Part shown: piece by piece, positions 18,273 through 27,048 of the stretch
How the letters are laid out: every line of letters begins with the position of its first letter
Numbering within the stretch: position 1 is the stretch's first letter
The notes under the pieces: generated by a model
What the model saw: the letters and a program-made list of their open reading frames with translations, nothing else
What the model was told of the DNA's origin: nothing
The model's database searches: none
Assembly (NCBI GenBank): GCA_028821605.1
Contig: JAPPFM010000050.1
Location: 62,001 to 126,000 of the forward strand
DNA: 64,000 bases
Source of the DNA: Candidatus Poribacteria bacterium
Lineage (GTDB): Bacteria; Poribacteria; WGA-4E; WGA-3G
Direction: 5' to 3'
Made by a program: the position numbers and the translations under genes

Positions 18273-19967
18273 TTACTCCTTGACGCCTCCTAAAGTAATC
18301 CCCTGCACAAATTCACGTTGCATCGCTAAAAATAGAATAACAATCGGCATGAGCGACAGGAGCGTTCCCGCCATCAACATGCCGTAATCTTGCCGATAGA
18401 TACCTACAAGATTCGCCAAACCGATTGGTAGCGTGTATTTCACTTCATCCCGTAAAATGATGAGGGGCCAGAGATAGCCATTCCACGACCCCAAAAAGGA
18501 ATAGATGGTCAACGCACCCAGCGCGGGTTTAATAATAGGCAGGACAATCCGGTAATAGATACCGAACTCGGAACAGCCATCAATACGCGCTGCATCCAGC
18601 AGCTCTGACGGGATCGTTACAATGAATTGGCGCATCAGAAAGACACCAAACGCACCGACAGAAAACGGGATGATAATCGCCTTGTAACTATTGAGCCAAC
18701 CGATGTCGTACATCAACCCAAACAAGGGAACCAGCAACACCTGAAAGGGCACCATCATAGAAGCAAGGAGGATACCGAACAGGATTTTCTGACCCCGGAA
18801 CTGATACTTGGCAAAGGCATAACCACCGAGAGAACAGAAAAACAGCGTGAGCAGCGTTGATGCGGTAGCGATAAAAACGCTGTTGACAAAATAACGACCA
18901 TACGGCACCGTCTTCCACAGATTCCGATAGTTTGAGGTGAACTTATCCCACACAATAGAGAGATAAGCCGGTTGATGAAGTGAGAGTTGTAGGAACAATT
19001 GATTCTCCGTACCCGTTTCTATAGTGGATTGAACTGTGTGGTTCGTTTCCACTTGCTGCATTGTAATGTGTGATGATTCCAACTCACCCGGAATGCCGTG
19101 GAGTCGCCACACCGCATCCTTCCACAAAGCACTCTCTAAAACGAAAGGACGTGTCGGTTGATACGTCGTCCTGTTGCCTACAGATACAGCTAAAGAGAGA
19201 CGGTGATACGAAGCATCTCCACGTACAGGCAGGGTTACACGTCGTATCCGATTGATCGGAATAGGTGAAGCAACCGTAGCCGTCATGTAGGTGGTGTTAT
19301 TGTCTTGGAAATCGTAGGATAAACTCGCAGCCGTCTGGGTATCGTCTGATGGACGAATACGTGTGCCTGCTTTTGCTTCCCAGTCCACAACCTCAATCGG
19401 CGTGCGATTGAAATCAAGGTCCTCTATTTGGAGTGTCCCAACCGCGACTTCACGATATACAGAACTCCAGATCGTGTCAACCGCTTCGGGGATAATCGCT
19501 TCCTGCACCGCCGTAACGATGGATGCCGTTGTGCCGTTCCAGACCTCATCTGGTAAACTCGCGACCAATTGTTGCCACAACCCCTCCGTTATTTCGGTCT
19601 GCAATTCTTCGGAGGGCACGTAATTGGAAAGCTGTCCATTTGCTGCGATGTGCGTCTGCGTTTCCTCCCAAATCGCCTGTGTAAGTTCGGGTTGCAACGT
19701 TTCCCACACCGTCTCATCCACAGCTGTTGGTTTTTCAATCTTGGGATACGCATTTTCGACGATGTAAGGCGACGATGCAACACGCGGCGGAAAACTCGGA
19801 AACCATTGAATTGGGACAGCGAAGATTTCGTTGGCGGTCTTAAAAGAGGAGGTCAACAGCCACAACAGAGGTATCATCGTGCAAAAAGCTGCACCTACTA
19901 AAAGGAGATAGCCGACCCCTCTGAAAATTTTTATTTCAACCTGTCGTGTTTTTTTACTCTGGTTCAT
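18273..19967 (-). CDS. MalG-type sugar ABC permease with ~300-residue periplasmic insertion
   Basis: The C-terminal ~215 residues are a standard carbohydrate permease with the EAA loop (SELLDAARIDGCSEFGIYYR) and helices for the MalG/AraQ family. The first helix (about 15-40) and the conserved SSFKTANEIF segment are also present. Between them and the second helix lies an insertion of ~300 residues (about 60-350), helical first, then strand-rich. Family members are usually ~280 residues; this is 564. I chose the ATG at 19967, one base after the MoxR stop, which removes a spurious leader. No MalF-like partner, binding protein or ATPase is nearby. Confidence 0.82.
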   Translation of the reverse strand: MNQSKKTRQVEIKIFRGVGYLLLVGAAFCTMIPLLWLLTSSFKTANEIFAVPIQWFPSFPPRVASSPYIVENAYPKIEKPTAVDETVWETLQPELTQAIWEETQTHIAANGQLSNYVPSEELQTEITEGLWQQLVASLPDEVWNGTTASIVTAVQEAIIPEAVDTIWSSVYREVAVGTLQIEDLDFNRTPIEVVDWEAKAGTRIRPSDDTQTAASLSYDFQDNNTTYMTATVASPIPINRIRRVTLPVRGDASYHRLSLAVSVGNRTTYQPTRPFVLESALWKDAVWRLHGIPGELESSHITMQQVETNHTVQSTIETGTENQLFLQLSLHQPAYLSIVWDKFTSNYRNLWKTVPYGRYFVNSVFIATASTLLTLFFCSLGGYAFAKYQFRGQKILFGILLASMMVPFQVLLVPLFGLMYDIGWLNSYKAIIIPFSVGAFGVFLMRQFIVTIPSELLDAARIDGCSEFGIYYRIVLPIIKPALGALTIYSFLGSWNGYLWPLIILRDEVKYTLPIGLANLVGIYRQDYGMLMAGTLLSLMPIVILFLAMQREFVQGITLGGVKE

Positions 19968-19968
19968 C

Positions 19969-20841
19969 CTATAATCCCAATTCAGACAAGTCCACTGTGC
20001 GGGCACGTTGGACATCATCCTGATATTTGAAGACACAGCCAAGCGTTTCCGCAACGATATCCGCATCCAATTGCGCCTTACCGAGTGCGACGAGCGCGAG
20101 TCCCCAATCCAAGGTTTCCGCAACACCCGGTTTCTTATAGTAATCCCCCTGTCGCCACAGCTGCATCATCTGACAGAGCTGCATCGCAAGGTGTTCTTCA
20201 ATCTGTGGCAGCTTCGCCTGAACGATTGCCAACTCCTTCTCTACAGTCGGATAATCAATCCACTGATAGAGGCAACGCCGTTTGAGTGCCTCATGCACCT
20301 CGCGCGTCCGGTTTGATGTCAGCACAACGTACGGAATATGTTTCGCTTGAATCGTACCAATTTCCGGGATCGTAATCTGGAAATCGGACAAAATCTCCAG
20401 CAGAAACGCCTCGAATTCACTATCACTTCGGTCTACCTCGTCGATGAGTAAGACGGGTGGCACATCGCAGTCGCTTTGGATCGCCTCCAGCAGCGGGCGT
20501 TTCAGTAGGAATGCCTCACTAAACAGGTCGGTGCCGATGCTTTCTTTGTCGCGCCCGCGTGCTTCGTCAATGCGAAGCTGCAAAATTTGCCGTGTGTAAT
20601 TCCATTCGTAGAGTGCGCTGTTTGCATCCAAGCCTTCATAACACTGCAGTCGGATGAGTTTCGCACCTGTTGAATCTGCAAGTACCTTAGCGACTTCAGT
20701 CTTACCGACACCGGGTTCGCCTTCAAGAAAAATGGGTTTTTTGAGATGATGCGCGAGATAGAGAGTCGTTGCTAAACCCCTATCCGTGATATACGCATGT
20801 TTTTCACACGCATTTTGAACGTTTTCGATGGATTTGAACAT
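19969..20841 (-). CDS. MoxR-family AAA+ ATPase
   Basis: A cytoplasmic AAA+ protein of 290 residues with Walker A (GEPGVGKTEVAK, about 38-49), Walker B (VLLIDEVDRSD, ~130), sensor 1 (VVLTSNRTRE) and the EAFLLEIL helix typical of MoxR proteins. MoxR ATPases act as chaperones that assemble or activate metal enzymes, often with a von Willebrand factor A protein. No VWA partner is seen; the following gene is the permease, one base after this stop. The start ATG at 20841 lacks a strong ribosome site. Confidence 0.88.
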   Translation of the reverse strand: MFKSIENVQNACEKHAYITDRGLATTLYLAHHLKKPIFLEGEPGVGKTEVAKVLADSTGAKLIRLQCYEGLDANSALYEWNYTRQILQLRIDEARGRDKESIGTDLFSEAFLLKRPLLEAIQSDCDVPPVLLIDEVDRSDSEFEAFLLEILSDFQITIPEIGTIQAKHIPYVVLTSNRTREVHEALKRRCLYQWIDYPTVEKELAIVQAKLPQIEEHLAMQLCQMMQLWRQGDYYKKPGVAETLDWGLALVALGKAQLDADIVAETLGCVFKYQDDVQRARTVDLSELGL

Positions 20842-20911
20842 TGTATAAAAATTTAATCGGTAGATTCCCCTTGATATTGCACAATTTTGGACGTATTATA
20901 GCAAACTCACG

Positions 20912-21583
20912 TTACTCAAATAGTTGACCTACGGGACAGGCAAACCCTGGCACGACATCCTCACCTGTCAACGTGGCTTCGTGCGTAAGTATCTCAATAT
21001 CGCTTTCAGAACGATACACCGTCACCGATTTGGAGACAGGATCAAGGACCCAAACGAGGCGGGTTCCTGCCTCCAGATAGTCGAACGCCTTGCGGACAAT
21101 ACGGTAGTGAACGTCTGTCGGAGAGATTACTTCAATCGCCAGGTCGGGCGGTATCGGAAACCCTTTGTCTTCGTCGACATCCAGGCGGGCGGTTGAAACG
21201 AACGCAACGTCCGGCTTCATCACACGTTCTCCAACCTGGAATATCGTCTCTGCCGTATACAATTCTCCCAGCCCATTTTCGTAAATATGCGAGTACAGAT
21301 GCCAAATAACCTTGGCACTAATCTTACCGTGTCTCCTCGTCGCTGCGGACATCGGTATTAATTCTCCTTTCGCGTATTCATATCCTGGCACATCGTTCTC
21401 AAGAAATTCCGCTAACGTCATCGTGGTAGGCACTGACTTAGGAACTGTTGGCGGTGACTTCAGGACTAATTTGCCTTCACTGTATTCATATCCTGGCACA
21501 TCGTTCTCAAGAAATTCCGCCAACGTCATCGTGGTAGGGATTGACTCAGGAATTTCTGGCGTGTTTTTGTGAGACTCTTTCAT
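20912..21583 (-). CDS. Uma2-family endonuclease-like protein with duplicated N-terminus
   Basis: Residues ~70-223 match the Uma2 (DUF820) fold, a PD-(D/E)xK nuclease-like family. The core shows KPDVAFV, then PPDLAIEVISPTD, then a Lys (VRKAFDYLEAG). Its role in bacteria is unclear, though such genes are often multiplied. Ahead of the core the segment TMTLAEFLENDVPGYEY appears twice, 36 residues apart, from a 108-bp duplication. GAGGGAG precedes the ATG well. It is separated from moxR by ~70 nt. Confidence 0.85.
   Translation of the reverse strand: MKESHKNTPEIPESIPTTMTLAEFLENDVPGYEYSEGKLVLKSPPTVPKSVPTTMTLAEFLENDVPGYEYAKGELIPMSAATRRHGKISAKVIWHLYSHIYENGLGELYTAETIFQVGERVMKPDVAFVSTARLDVDEDKGFPIPPDLAIEVISPTDVHYRIVRKAFDYLEAGTRLVWVLDPVSKSVTVYRSESDIEILTHEATLTGEDVVPGFACPVGQLFE
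21374..21538. repeat. intragenic direct repeat, 108-bp period
   Basis: 21374-21430 and 21482-21538 are identical at 56 of 57 positions. They encode the two copies of the N-terminal segment in the Uma2 gene. The near identity at synonymous sites implies a recent event. Confidence 0.85.
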
Positions 21584-21615
21584 TTTTTCTCCCTCGTGTG
21601 TTTACAAACAACCTT

Positions 21616-22221
21616 TCAATTTTCCTGCAGGGCGCGTTCATAATCTTCGCGATAATCTATATCCCGAAGCACTCGGTCTGTATCCACTGTGACGTAGTGA
21701 ATATCGTCGCCATACTTTTTGAAGAGCGTCCGCACGCCACCACTTTCTGTACTTAGTTCAAGAATATCCTGTGCATATTTCTGATTAAAGATAACCGGAT
21801 GACCACGCTTATAATTATAACTCGGTAGGGCAATCCCCTTGTCCGTTTGCACATAGGCATCAATAACCTGATCGATTAATGCGGAGGTAATGAAGGGCTG
21901 ATCTACAAGCATGAGCGCAAATGCGTCGCTTGCTTTGAGTGCGCGAACACCTGTCTGCGCGGAGGTTAGCATACCTTCTCGATAGTCAGCGTTAAATACC
22001 GTTCTGATCGGACGTGTCCCCAACTGCTTTTCAATTTCCGCTGCACAATGCCCAAGGACAACGATAACCTCATCGAACTTGGCACCCAGCATACTGTCCA
22101 CCACGGTCTCAACGATCGTACTTTCCCCAAAAGGGAGTAGCTGTTTCGGTTCTCCCATCCGAGTAGAAAGCCCTGCTGCAAGGAGTATTCCCGAGATGAA
22201 GGCGGGCGGCGTATGCGTCAT
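21616..22221 (-). CDS. MobA/MocA-like nucleotidyltransferase
   Basis: A 201-residue GT-A-fold transferase. The N-terminus has the nucleotide-binding signature (LAAGLSTRMGEPKQLLPF), and the metal-binding region is LMLVDQPFI. Close families are molybdenum cofactor cytidylyl- or guanylyltransferases (MocA, MobA, and the CoxI-associated type). Its presence four bases after the acylphosphatase fusion and near moxR fits a molybdoenzyme maturation context, but no molybdoenzyme is in the window. Specificity for CTP or GTP cannot be decided here. Confidence 0.85.
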   Translation of the reverse strand: MTHTPPAFISGILLAAGLSTRMGEPKQLLPFGESTIVETVVDSMLGAKFDEVIVVLGHCAAEIEKQLGTRPIRTVFNADYREGMLTSAQTGVRALKASDAFALMLVDQPFITSALIDQVIDAYVQTDKGIALPSYNYKRGHPVIFNQKYAQDILELSTESGGVRTLFKKYGDDIHYVTVDTDRVLRDIDYREDYERALQEN

Positions 22222-22224
22222 GAT

Positions 22225-23172
22225 TTAATACCGAATGCCGAAACTCTTATATTCTCCAGTAAACGGACGTTCGTCAATTTCAAGCGAATCAACTCTCGCG
22301 TAGCGCGGTCCCTTCTTTAATAAAGCGACTAACGCATCCACTTGCGACTTACCACCCTCTGCGACGACTTCCACAGTGCCGTTTGGTAGATTCTTAGCAT
22401 AGCCGTTAATACCGAGCTGCCTCGCGTTCAGTTGCGTGAAATTGCGGAACCCGACCCCTTGGACCTTTCCAGTAATTATCACAAACAGTTGCATTTTCCG
22501 GTTAACCTCAATCGTGAGAGTGACTGGTGTTCCAAGTTTAGGTAGCAAGGCATCGTTCTTTTTATAGATGTTCTCCTCTGACGATTCAGGGAGCGGATTC
22601 TGGAAAAGAGCACTTGCATCAAATAGCCTCAAGGCAACAAGATCGTTACTCATAAACGCCTGCGGCATCATTGCGTCCTCATCGTCACTATCAAGGTCAG
22701 GCACGACGCGCGAACCGGAATAGATCCAAGCAACATTTTGCAGCGGTTTTTGGGTTTTCACGTTGAAGACGAGTTCTTCAGCACGGACCTTTTTCGTTTC
22801 ACCACCACTCTTCCATTCAGCGTAAATTAGAACCGCAGTGCCCTTTGGTGATGTTGGTTCATCCTTTTCCTCATCATAGCCGGGCGGTTCACCTACCTGA
22901 ACATCAAGTTTGCCGAGCGCATCGTAAATTTCCTTTGCTGTCGCATCGACGACAATAATGCTTTCATATTCCTTGCCGTTGCGTCCACAAACGAGATATT
23001 CAACGGCTCCCTTTAAATGTGAGTCGTATTCACCGAGTGCTTCAGAAATTTTACCCTTTAAGACAAGCTTCTTCTCTTTCTCCACGATTTGGAGATGTCC
23101 ATCTGCCCACGCAATACTCGACAACGCAATAAGACATACACCGATATAGACGATTATTTTCACCTTCTGCAT
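22225..23172 (-). CDS. exported YdjY-like protein fused to acylphosphatase
   Basis: A signal peptide (about 1-23) leads a ~200-residue domain that resembles YdjY-like periplasmic proteins (YLVCGRNGKEYESIIVVDA). The last ~90 residues are a complete acylphosphatase: the phosphate loop with its Arg reads GKVQGVGFRN, and the catalytic Asn lies in INGYAKNLPNGTVEV. Acylphosphatases are normally free cytosolic proteins of ~95 residues; here the domain would be carried to the periplasm. An internal ATG (MQLFVIITG) could also start a free cytosolic form. GGAGG precedes the ATG at 23172. Confidence 0.8.
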   Translation of the reverse strand: MQKVKIIVYIGVCLIALSSIAWADGHLQIVEKEKKLVLKGKISEALGEYDSHLKGAVEYLVCGRNGKEYESIIVVDATAKEIYDALGKLDVQVGEPPGYDEEKDEPTSPKGTAVLIYAEWKSGGETKKVRAEELVFNVKTQKPLQNVAWIYSGSRVVPDLDSDDEDAMMPQAFMSNDLVALRLFDASALFQNPLPESSEENIYKKNDALLPKLGTPVTLTIEVNRKMQLFVIITGKVQGVGFRNFTQLNARQLGINGYAKNLPNGTVEVVAEGGKSQVDALVALLKKGPRYARVDSLEIDERPFTGEYKSFGIRY

Positions 23173-23239
23173 AAGATGCCTCCTTTTTTATACCTGCCAA
23201 TTATCAGACCTGAGATATTCGTGGAATGGGCAGAATTCG

Positions 23240-23297
23240 CCACTGCCACAAAAGCCTCTTAACTGATAACCGATAACCAATAGCCGATAACCATTAA
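23240..23297 (-). repeat. TTATCAGT-type dispersed repeat
   Basis: Read on the minus strand it starts with tandem words GGTTATCGG...GGTTATCAGTTAAGAGG, then TTTTGTGGCAG. The same order of words is found at 32397-32440 (GTTGTCAGTTAAAGAG, then CTTGTGGCAG). It ends at the stop codon of the DUF481 gene. Confidence 0.6.
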
Positions 23298-24103
23298 AAA
23301 GTATACCGCAATCCGTTAAAAATTTCTACATCATGTTTTCGGATACCGGTAGGAGGTTCACTGTCGTATCGGAGGTTCACTCGGAGCGGAAAGGCTAACT
23401 TCGTTGTTAGCCTGAACGTGACACTCCCTTCAAAAAGAATACGGTAATCTTGAAAACGTCGAGCATGGACCTGATAATAGCCCGTAGCACTCGTCGTAAT
23501 GCGTTCATCTAACTTTCCGGTCCAATTGATATAGTTGGTTGAGCGAACGATATGAGTTGTGGTTTCGCCGCGCTTTGCGTCATTGATACGTTCATGCTCC
23601 CACATCGCACCAATACCGAGATAGACATTAAATCTGGAGTCCCGTGGATGCGAAGCGAACCTAACGCCACCGCCTGCTAAATTTCGGTCATTTAGTAGAA
23701 TGGATTCATTGAACTGTTTCTGAACAAAGGACTCAACAAGAACATGCTGTGTGAGGTTTCGGATAACTCTCGCATGCGCCATACCTTTGTTCACAAAAAA
23801 CACATCATCTTTTCTCCCCTGCTGGAGCCCTCCAAAGATAAAGCCGTGATAGATTTTTGTGAGATAATCTGAACGAAATCGGGTGCGTGTCGTGAGCAGA
23901 TCTGAATTGCCAGAGCGGTAGGTTAAATCCAAGTTAATGCTGTTATACCAACCGGATTTCAACTGCATCTGCTTCATCGTTTCACCTGTGAAGATATTCA
24001 CCTGTGCTGCGATCGGCGGACAATAGATAATAAGCAAAACAAAACAGATGCTGACAGTTCGTCTGTATCTGCCCTGACTGGAGACATTGTTAGCAAAATT
24101 CAT
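23294..24103 (-). CDS. DUF481-type outer-membrane protein
   Basis: A signal peptide (cut near PPIAAQ) precedes ~240 residues that match the DUF481 (YdiY-like) beta-barrel pattern: WYNSINLDLTYRSGNSDLLTTR at the start, GGGVRF mid-way, and a last strand ending RYTF. Such proteins form small barrels of unknown role. A frame reading further upstream to 24349 is open but runs antisense into the nucleoside hydrolase, so I start at ATG 24103; no good ribosome site was seen. It diverges from the hydrolase gene over 58 bp. Confidence 0.82.
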   Translation of the reverse strand: MNFANNVSSQGRYRRTVSICFVLLIIYCPPIAAQVNIFTGETMKQMQLKSGWYNSINLDLTYRSGNSDLLTTRTRFRSDYLTKIYHGFIFGGLQQGRKDDVFFVNKGMAHARVIRNLTQHVLVESFVQKQFNESILLNDRNLAGGGVRFASHPRDSRFNVYLGIGAMWEHERINDAKRGETTTHIVRSTNYINWTGKLDERITTSATGYYQVHARRFQDYRILFEGSVTFRLTTKLAFPLRVNLRYDSEPPTGIRKHDVEIFNGLRYTF

Positions 24104-24161
24104 TGAATAAAATCGTTCTGTTTTGGTAAAATCAATAAAACACACAATAGAAAGGCAGAAA

Positions 24162-25124
24162 ATGCAACATATCCTTATTGACACAGATCCGGGTGTAGAT
24201 GATGCACTCGCAATTCTTTTCGCACTGCGCTCACCTGAATTACACATAGAAGCAATAACAACTGTCTGCGGAAACGTCCCCGTCCCACAAGCGACACAAA
24301 ATCTGCTCACAATTCTCGGTGTCCTTGACCCGGACGAATTCCCACGCATCGCTCAAGGTGAAGCACAACCGCTTGTCAAACCCCTCGTGACGGCAGCACA
24401 TGTTCACGGTGAAGATGGTTTAGGCAACGTCAACCAACTGCGAAACATCGATGGCAGTCCACGCTACGCGCAGTCAAACACCGCTATCTCTCCAGAATCG
24501 GGGGTTGACCTTATCCTTGAGATGGCAGCGTCCTATCCAGATGAACTCATCATTGTTGCCCTCGGCCCCCTGACGAATATCGCGAAGGCAATCCGCAAAG
24601 ACCCAGCGAAGATGCAGCGACTTCAGCAAATTATCGTGATGGGCGGTGCGTTTGAGGAATACGGTAATGTCACAACAACGGCAGAATTCAACATTTTTGT
24701 TGACCCGCATGCAGCCCACGAAGTTTTCCAATTCAACGTGCCTATTCATATTGTCCCGCTTGATGCGACGCACCAAGTTGTCTTAACCGGTGAACGGCTG
24801 CACGCCGAAATTGAGGATAGAGAGGATACGGTTTCGCACTTCCTCTGGGATACTACACAAGCCTGCATGGAATTTTACCGCCGACGCGTTGGATTCTGGG
24901 GATTCCATATCCACGACGCACTCCCAATCGGGATACTTACACGTCCAGACTATTTTGAAAGCGTTGATGCGAACGTACAAGTCGAAACCACAGGTAATTT
25001 AACAAACGGCATGACAGTTGCCGATCTGCGTCCTGAACGCCAACGTTCCGATCCAAACGCACAGGTCTGCATTAAGGTAGCGGTGGAGGCGTTTCTGGAT
25101 CACTTTTTCGACCGGCTTCAGTGA
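24162..25124 (+). CDS. inosine/uridine-preferring nucleoside hydrolase
   Basis: It hydrolyses ribonucleosides to ribose and a free base. The calcium-binding N-terminal signature is intact (IDTDPGVDDALAI), with later Asp and Asn/His ligands (VMGGAF, EFNIFVDPHAA; HIHDALPIG). The 320-residue length is typical. I chose the ATG at 24162 because the protein then begins just before the signature (MQHILIDTDPG); AAAGGCAG lies upstream. Its 3' end overlaps the convergent beta-helix gene by 53 bp. Confidence 0.93.
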   Translation: MQHILIDTDPGVDDALAILFALRSPELHIEAITTVCGNVPVPQATQNLLTILGVLDPDEFPRIAQGEAQPLVKPLVTAAHVHGEDGLGNVNQLRNIDGSPRYAQSNTAISPESGVDLILEMAASYPDELIIVALGPLTNIAKAIRKDPAKMQRLQQIIVMGGAFEEYGNVTTTAEFNIFVDPHAAHEVFQFNVPIHIVPLDATHQVVLTGERLHAEIEDREDTVSHFLWDTTQACMEFYRRRVGFWGFHIHDALPIGILTRPDYFESVDANVQVETTGNLTNGMTVADLRPERQRSDPNAQVCIKVAVEAFLDHFFDRLQ

Positions 25125-26400
25125 AACACGGAAAACCTACAGTGAATTTCGGAAACCCGCAACCTACATTGAAAGTATTGCCTTGAAATAGAACATGTGG
25201 ATTGGTTTCGCCACGGATCATCACCGCACGCCCATCGCTTTGGAAGCCATTGTTATAGAAACGGATATTACGAATTTCTTCACTCCTACAATCAACTGCA
25301 GCGGCACCCCCATCAGCAGATTGTCTTGTGAAGACTGTATTTTCACGAAAGGTTGTATCAGTGATGCCACCGCTTGCCCCAGTAGACCAGAGATGAATAC
25401 CGCCGTAACGGTTCCGTCTGCCATCGTTCACACTCACGTTGTGGTGGAGAACGTTACCGTAAAATGCGCGGGCACCGCTGAATTGCGCTAACAGATACCC
25501 GGGTCCGTCATTGTCGTGCGAATAGTTATACCGAACAATTGAATTCCGCACACCGCCGTCCAGGTCAAACCCACCGCCATCTTTGCTGCTACCGGTGCGA
25601 TTGTGATGGGATTCGTTGAACTGAAAGACAACACGATCCGCATCCCATGCCCAGATCCCAACAGGTCCACCGCCTTCATAATCGTTCAATCCGCCGTTCT
25701 CGTAGGCACGGCAGTGTTCAATCAGCGCATCCTCAACCTGCGCTAAAACAATGCCGTTCCCTGAATGACTCCCTTTTCCGGGGATGCCGACGTTTCTGTA
25801 AACACTACACTTGCCGATATAAAAATCAGCATGCGCATAACCTTCGCGCTCCGGATTCCAAGCCCCGATACAACTGATCCCCGCATCGCCGTTGTCATGA
25901 CTTGTGGTGTGTGTAATCCTGACATCGCGAAACCCGCTCCAACTCCGATCTTTTGGCTCCGCTTTGAGACAGATCCCGGGGTCCTTGAAACCGCTGACAT
26001 CTATACAATGGATCCGAATATCTGCCAACTTAACGCCTTCAAGCAGCGTATTGACAAACAAAATGCCGGAACCGGCATTCTTTGACGCGCCAGCACCGAC
26101 AAAATTGAGTCCTATAAGATGGACACCTCCCATATTCCTCACGAGGAAACCGGTGCCGTCCCTTGCGTCAATAGTTGCTCTACCCGACCCGTAGGAACCG
26201 AAGGTTAGCGGTTTGTCTTCTAAAGGCGCACCTTCACCCATCAGACAGAGATTTCCAACGAAGGTTTGATTGGCGTGAAACCGGACCGAATCACCTGGCA
26301 ATAACTGCGTGGCGTTTACCCGTTCAATACTTCGCCACGGGGACGCTTTAGATGTACCGACATTAGAATCATCACCGAGCAAACTCACGTAATAATCCAT
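25072..26400 (-). CDS. right-handed parallel beta-helix protein (pectate-lyase-like fold)
   Basis: A 442-residue protein whose body (about 70-410) is built of ~25-residue turns with Asn/Gly ladders (SGILFVNTLLEGV, GISCIGAW, NGIVLAQVEDALIEHCRAYENGG, FYNNGFQSDGRAV). This is the beta-helix pattern found in polysaccharide lyases and related proteins. The start DYYVSLLGDDSNVGTSKASPW is the usual DUF1565-like entry of such folds. No signal peptide is visible, which is odd for a polysaccharide-active enzyme. The last ~17 residues are antisense to the hydrolase gene. Confidence 0.8.
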   Translation of the reverse strand: MDYYVSLLGDDSNVGTSKASPWRSIERVNATQLLPGDSVRFHANQTFVGNLCLMGEGAPLEDKPLTFGSYGSGRATIDARDGTGFLVRNMGGVHLIGLNFVGAGASKNAGSGILFVNTLLEGVKLADIRIHCIDVSGFKDPGICLKAEPKDRSWSGFRDVRITHTTSHDNGDAGISCIGAWNPEREGYAHADFYIGKCSVYRNVGIPGKGSHSGNGIVLAQVEDALIEHCRAYENGGLNDYEGGGPVGIWAWDADRVVFQFNESHHNRTGSSKDGGGFDLDGGVRNSIVRYNYSHDNDGPGYLLAQFSGARAFYGNVLHHNVSVNDGRRNRYGGIHLWSTGASGGITDTTFRENTVFTRQSADGGAAAVDCRSEEIRNIRFYNNGFQSDGRAVMIRGETNPHVLFQGNTFNVGCGFPKFTVGFPCFTEAGRKSDPETPPPLP

Positions 26401-26403
26401 CTT

Positions 26404-26952
26404 TTAAAATACGTTCACGCCACCAAGCGGATGGTTCGGAATATAGCGGAGGTCGTTGTAGGGGTCGCGCTGGAGCATCATCGGCACCTCCAATTTAGGG
26501 AGTTTCAACTCAGCGAATTTAAGGCGTTGCTCAGGCGTAAGTTCCGCAGCGATTTCCTCAATCAAGTCTTTAATCTCGTCAATAAAGATTTCACGCTGCT
26601 TAAGAAATTTCCGTGCCTCGTCCCTAAATTCATTCAGTTCGCGCCGTGTTCGCGAATCCGTGAATCCGCCCTCGTATCGGTTATACCGTCGTTCCGTCAT
26701 GCCAGCACGAAAAACCTGATAATCCACCTCTAACTGCTTCTTCTCAAAATCGTAATCTTCAACAATGTCGCGGATCAGTTTCAATTTCGGATGAACTACC
26801 TGCTGCTGTGCCGTTGTGAGTTGCAAGGCAGCGGAACTTTTAGAAACATCAATCAGCTTGAGTCCACCGCAGGCTTGCAAAAAGCCGCAGAGGAGCAAAA
26901 TGAGGAACGGGATGGAAGAATGGAAGACAGGAAGGATGGAGGGAGGAGGCAC
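26404..26952 (-). CDS. putative lipoprotein with helical charged domain
   Basis: A lipobox stands at LLLCGFLQACGG, so the mature protein would be anchored through Cys. The rest (~150 residues) is highly charged and helical (LTTAQQQVVHPKLKLIRDIVEDYDFEKKQLEVD; ELTPEQRLKFAELKL), resembling small periplasmic Spy/CpxP-like proteins only in general character. The only plausible start near the signal peptide is GTG at 26952, inside a purine-rich repeat. A longer open frame to 27162 looks like read-through of repeat sequence. Stop lies 3 nt before the beta-helix start. Confidence 0.55.
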   Translation of the reverse strand: MPPPSILPVFHSSIPFLILLLCGFLQACGGLKLIDVSKSSAALQLTTAQQQVVHPKLKLIRDIVEDYDFEKKQLEVDYQVFRAGMTERRYNRYEGGFTDSRTRRELNEFRDEARKFLKQREIFIDEIKDLIEEIAAELTPEQRLKFAELKLPKLEVPMMLQRDPYNDLRYIPNHPLGGVNVF

Positions 26953-27048
26953 CCCCGACGCTTCCAACCTTCCACGCAAGAATCTTCCAACCCTCCAGTC
27001 AAATCCCTCCAATCCCGCAGGTAAACGAAGGAATCCTGTGTAAGTCCT
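26910..27048. repeat. GGAAG-rich repeat tract
   Basis: A purine-rich tract (GGAAGAATGGAAGACAGGAAGG-like words, 26910-26960, and related GGAAG/CTTCC words to ~27010) ends in TGTGTAAGTCCT (27037-27048). The same combination, in the opposite orientation with TTCC words and a TGCGTAAGTCCT end, is at 48946-49061. It holds the lipoprotein start region and reaches the M32 stop codon. Confidence 0.5.

Noticed and set aside
24104-24349. N-terminal extension of the DUF481 gene
   Set aside because: The added residues are antisense to the nucleoside hydrolase; the signal peptide begins at ATG 24103.
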